Below, piece after piece: positions 34,034 through 34,345 of a DNA stretch of 34,345 nucleotides; the first letter of the stretch is position 1, and each line of letters begins with the position of its first letter. Source of the DNA: an uncultured Prevotellaceae bacterium (GTDB lineage Bacteria; Bacteroidota; Bacteroidia; Bacteroidales; Bacteroidaceae); the NCBI GenBank assembly GCA_902788605.1, contig CADAKX010000022.1:1-34345 (forward strand). Direction: 5' to 3'. A model generated the notes under the pieces. That model was given only the letters and a program-made list of their open reading frames with translations. It was not told the origin of the DNA and searched no databases. Both the position numbers and the translations under genes were made by a program.

Positions 34034-34345
34034 CTAAATAAAATTAAGAGTCAATTGACCATCATCAGCAACATATTCAGGTTCCTTGGTAAAGAGATCC
34101 TTAATAGGAGTCTTATCCAACAACGAAGCACTCAAAATTCTCAACACTTCGTAGGTACTCCTGTGCAGTTTGAGGTCGTGCTCGACGATAGCCACCATGC
34201 AATATGCGGTGATGGCAGAGTATATCTGGATTCTGACAGCAGTCTCTGTCGTACCCCAAAAGGACTTAATCTTAAGATGCTGCTTAATCCATTTAAAGAA
34301 GAGTTCTACACGCCAACGATATTTGTAGAGAAGAGCGACCTGCGT
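34034..34345 (-). mobile_element. IS4-family transposase, C-terminal part (cut by window edge)
   Basis: The 103 visible C-terminal codons contain YKYRWRVELFFKWIK, an exact Y-x2-R-x3-E-x6-K (YREK) signature of IS4-family DDE transposases, with the catalytic Glu. HLKIKSFWGTTETAVRIQIY and AYCMVAIVEHDL follow, and the frame ends TAG at 34036-34034. The element continues past the right edge. Its end is probably near 34021-34033, where ACACTAGTGT and GTCCACTAAAT stand; the exact terminal repeat cannot be set from one end. It inserted next to the broken toxin-antitoxin locus. Confidence 0.9.

Overview
The window looks like chromosome of a member of the Bacteroidales, most likely Prevotellaceae (Prevotella/Segatella-like). 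Bacteroidetes-type -7 boxes (TAnnTTTG) stand in front of most transcription units, while Shine-Dalgarno sequences are mostly missing. Other pointers are a reverse rubrerythrin, NhaD, an NAD-free PepD, SPOR and OmpH lipoproteins, a GH43 lipoprotein and an L-ribulokinase-like FGGY kinase beside transketolase. This assignment is inferred from gene content and promoter style; no database search was run.

Layout. 1-2738 (minus): a pentose unit, an FGGY kinase followed by a transketolase cut by the window edge, with a palindromic operator candidate over the promoter. 2739-3272: a repeat-rich spacer (long hairpin, 22-bp tandem palindromes, terminator) and two minus-strand tRNA genes, Val(CAC) and Arg(CCG). 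3435-6054 (plus): a lipoprotein, murB and a metallo-beta-lactamase-fold hydrolase, joined by ATGA overlaps. 6119-6964 (minus): a three-gene YtxH / holin-X-like / coiled-coil membrane-stress-type unit. 7174-10638 (plus): SPOR lipoprotein, ruvX (TTG start), def, TPR protein. 10741-14299 (plus): Fur-family regulator, purA, an AT-rich four-helix-bundle cassette, hisS. 14483-16458 (plus): reverse rubrerythrin and a beta-helix lipoprotein. 16464-21219 (minus): pepD, uvrA, cdd. 21287-25326 (plus): small membrane protein, OmpH-like lipoprotein, nhaD, pfkA, omega-amidase. 25335-26759 (minus): pyrB and pyrI. 26885-31186 (plus): GH43 lipoprotein, then fabD with a cytoplasmic GH13 enzyme.

31285-34345 is an accessory, decaying region. 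It holds a Fic protein with a variant active-site motif, an antitoxin followed by a toxin truncated exactly at the end of fic, and a gene-free stretch of about 685 bp. That stretch has inverted arrays of an 11-bp repeat around palindromes and a good promoter. After it come a second antitoxin with a broken toxin and the 3' end of an IS4-family transposase.

The core genes are housekeeping (peptidoglycan, translation, nucleotide metabolism, glycolysis, fatty-acid initiation, DNA repair). The most unusual signals are non-coding. They are short tandem arrays (7-, 8-, 11- and 22-bp periods) at gene ends, including an inverted heptamer pair that brackets the four-helix-bundle gene, and the symmetrical repeat/palindrome region at 32905-33371.
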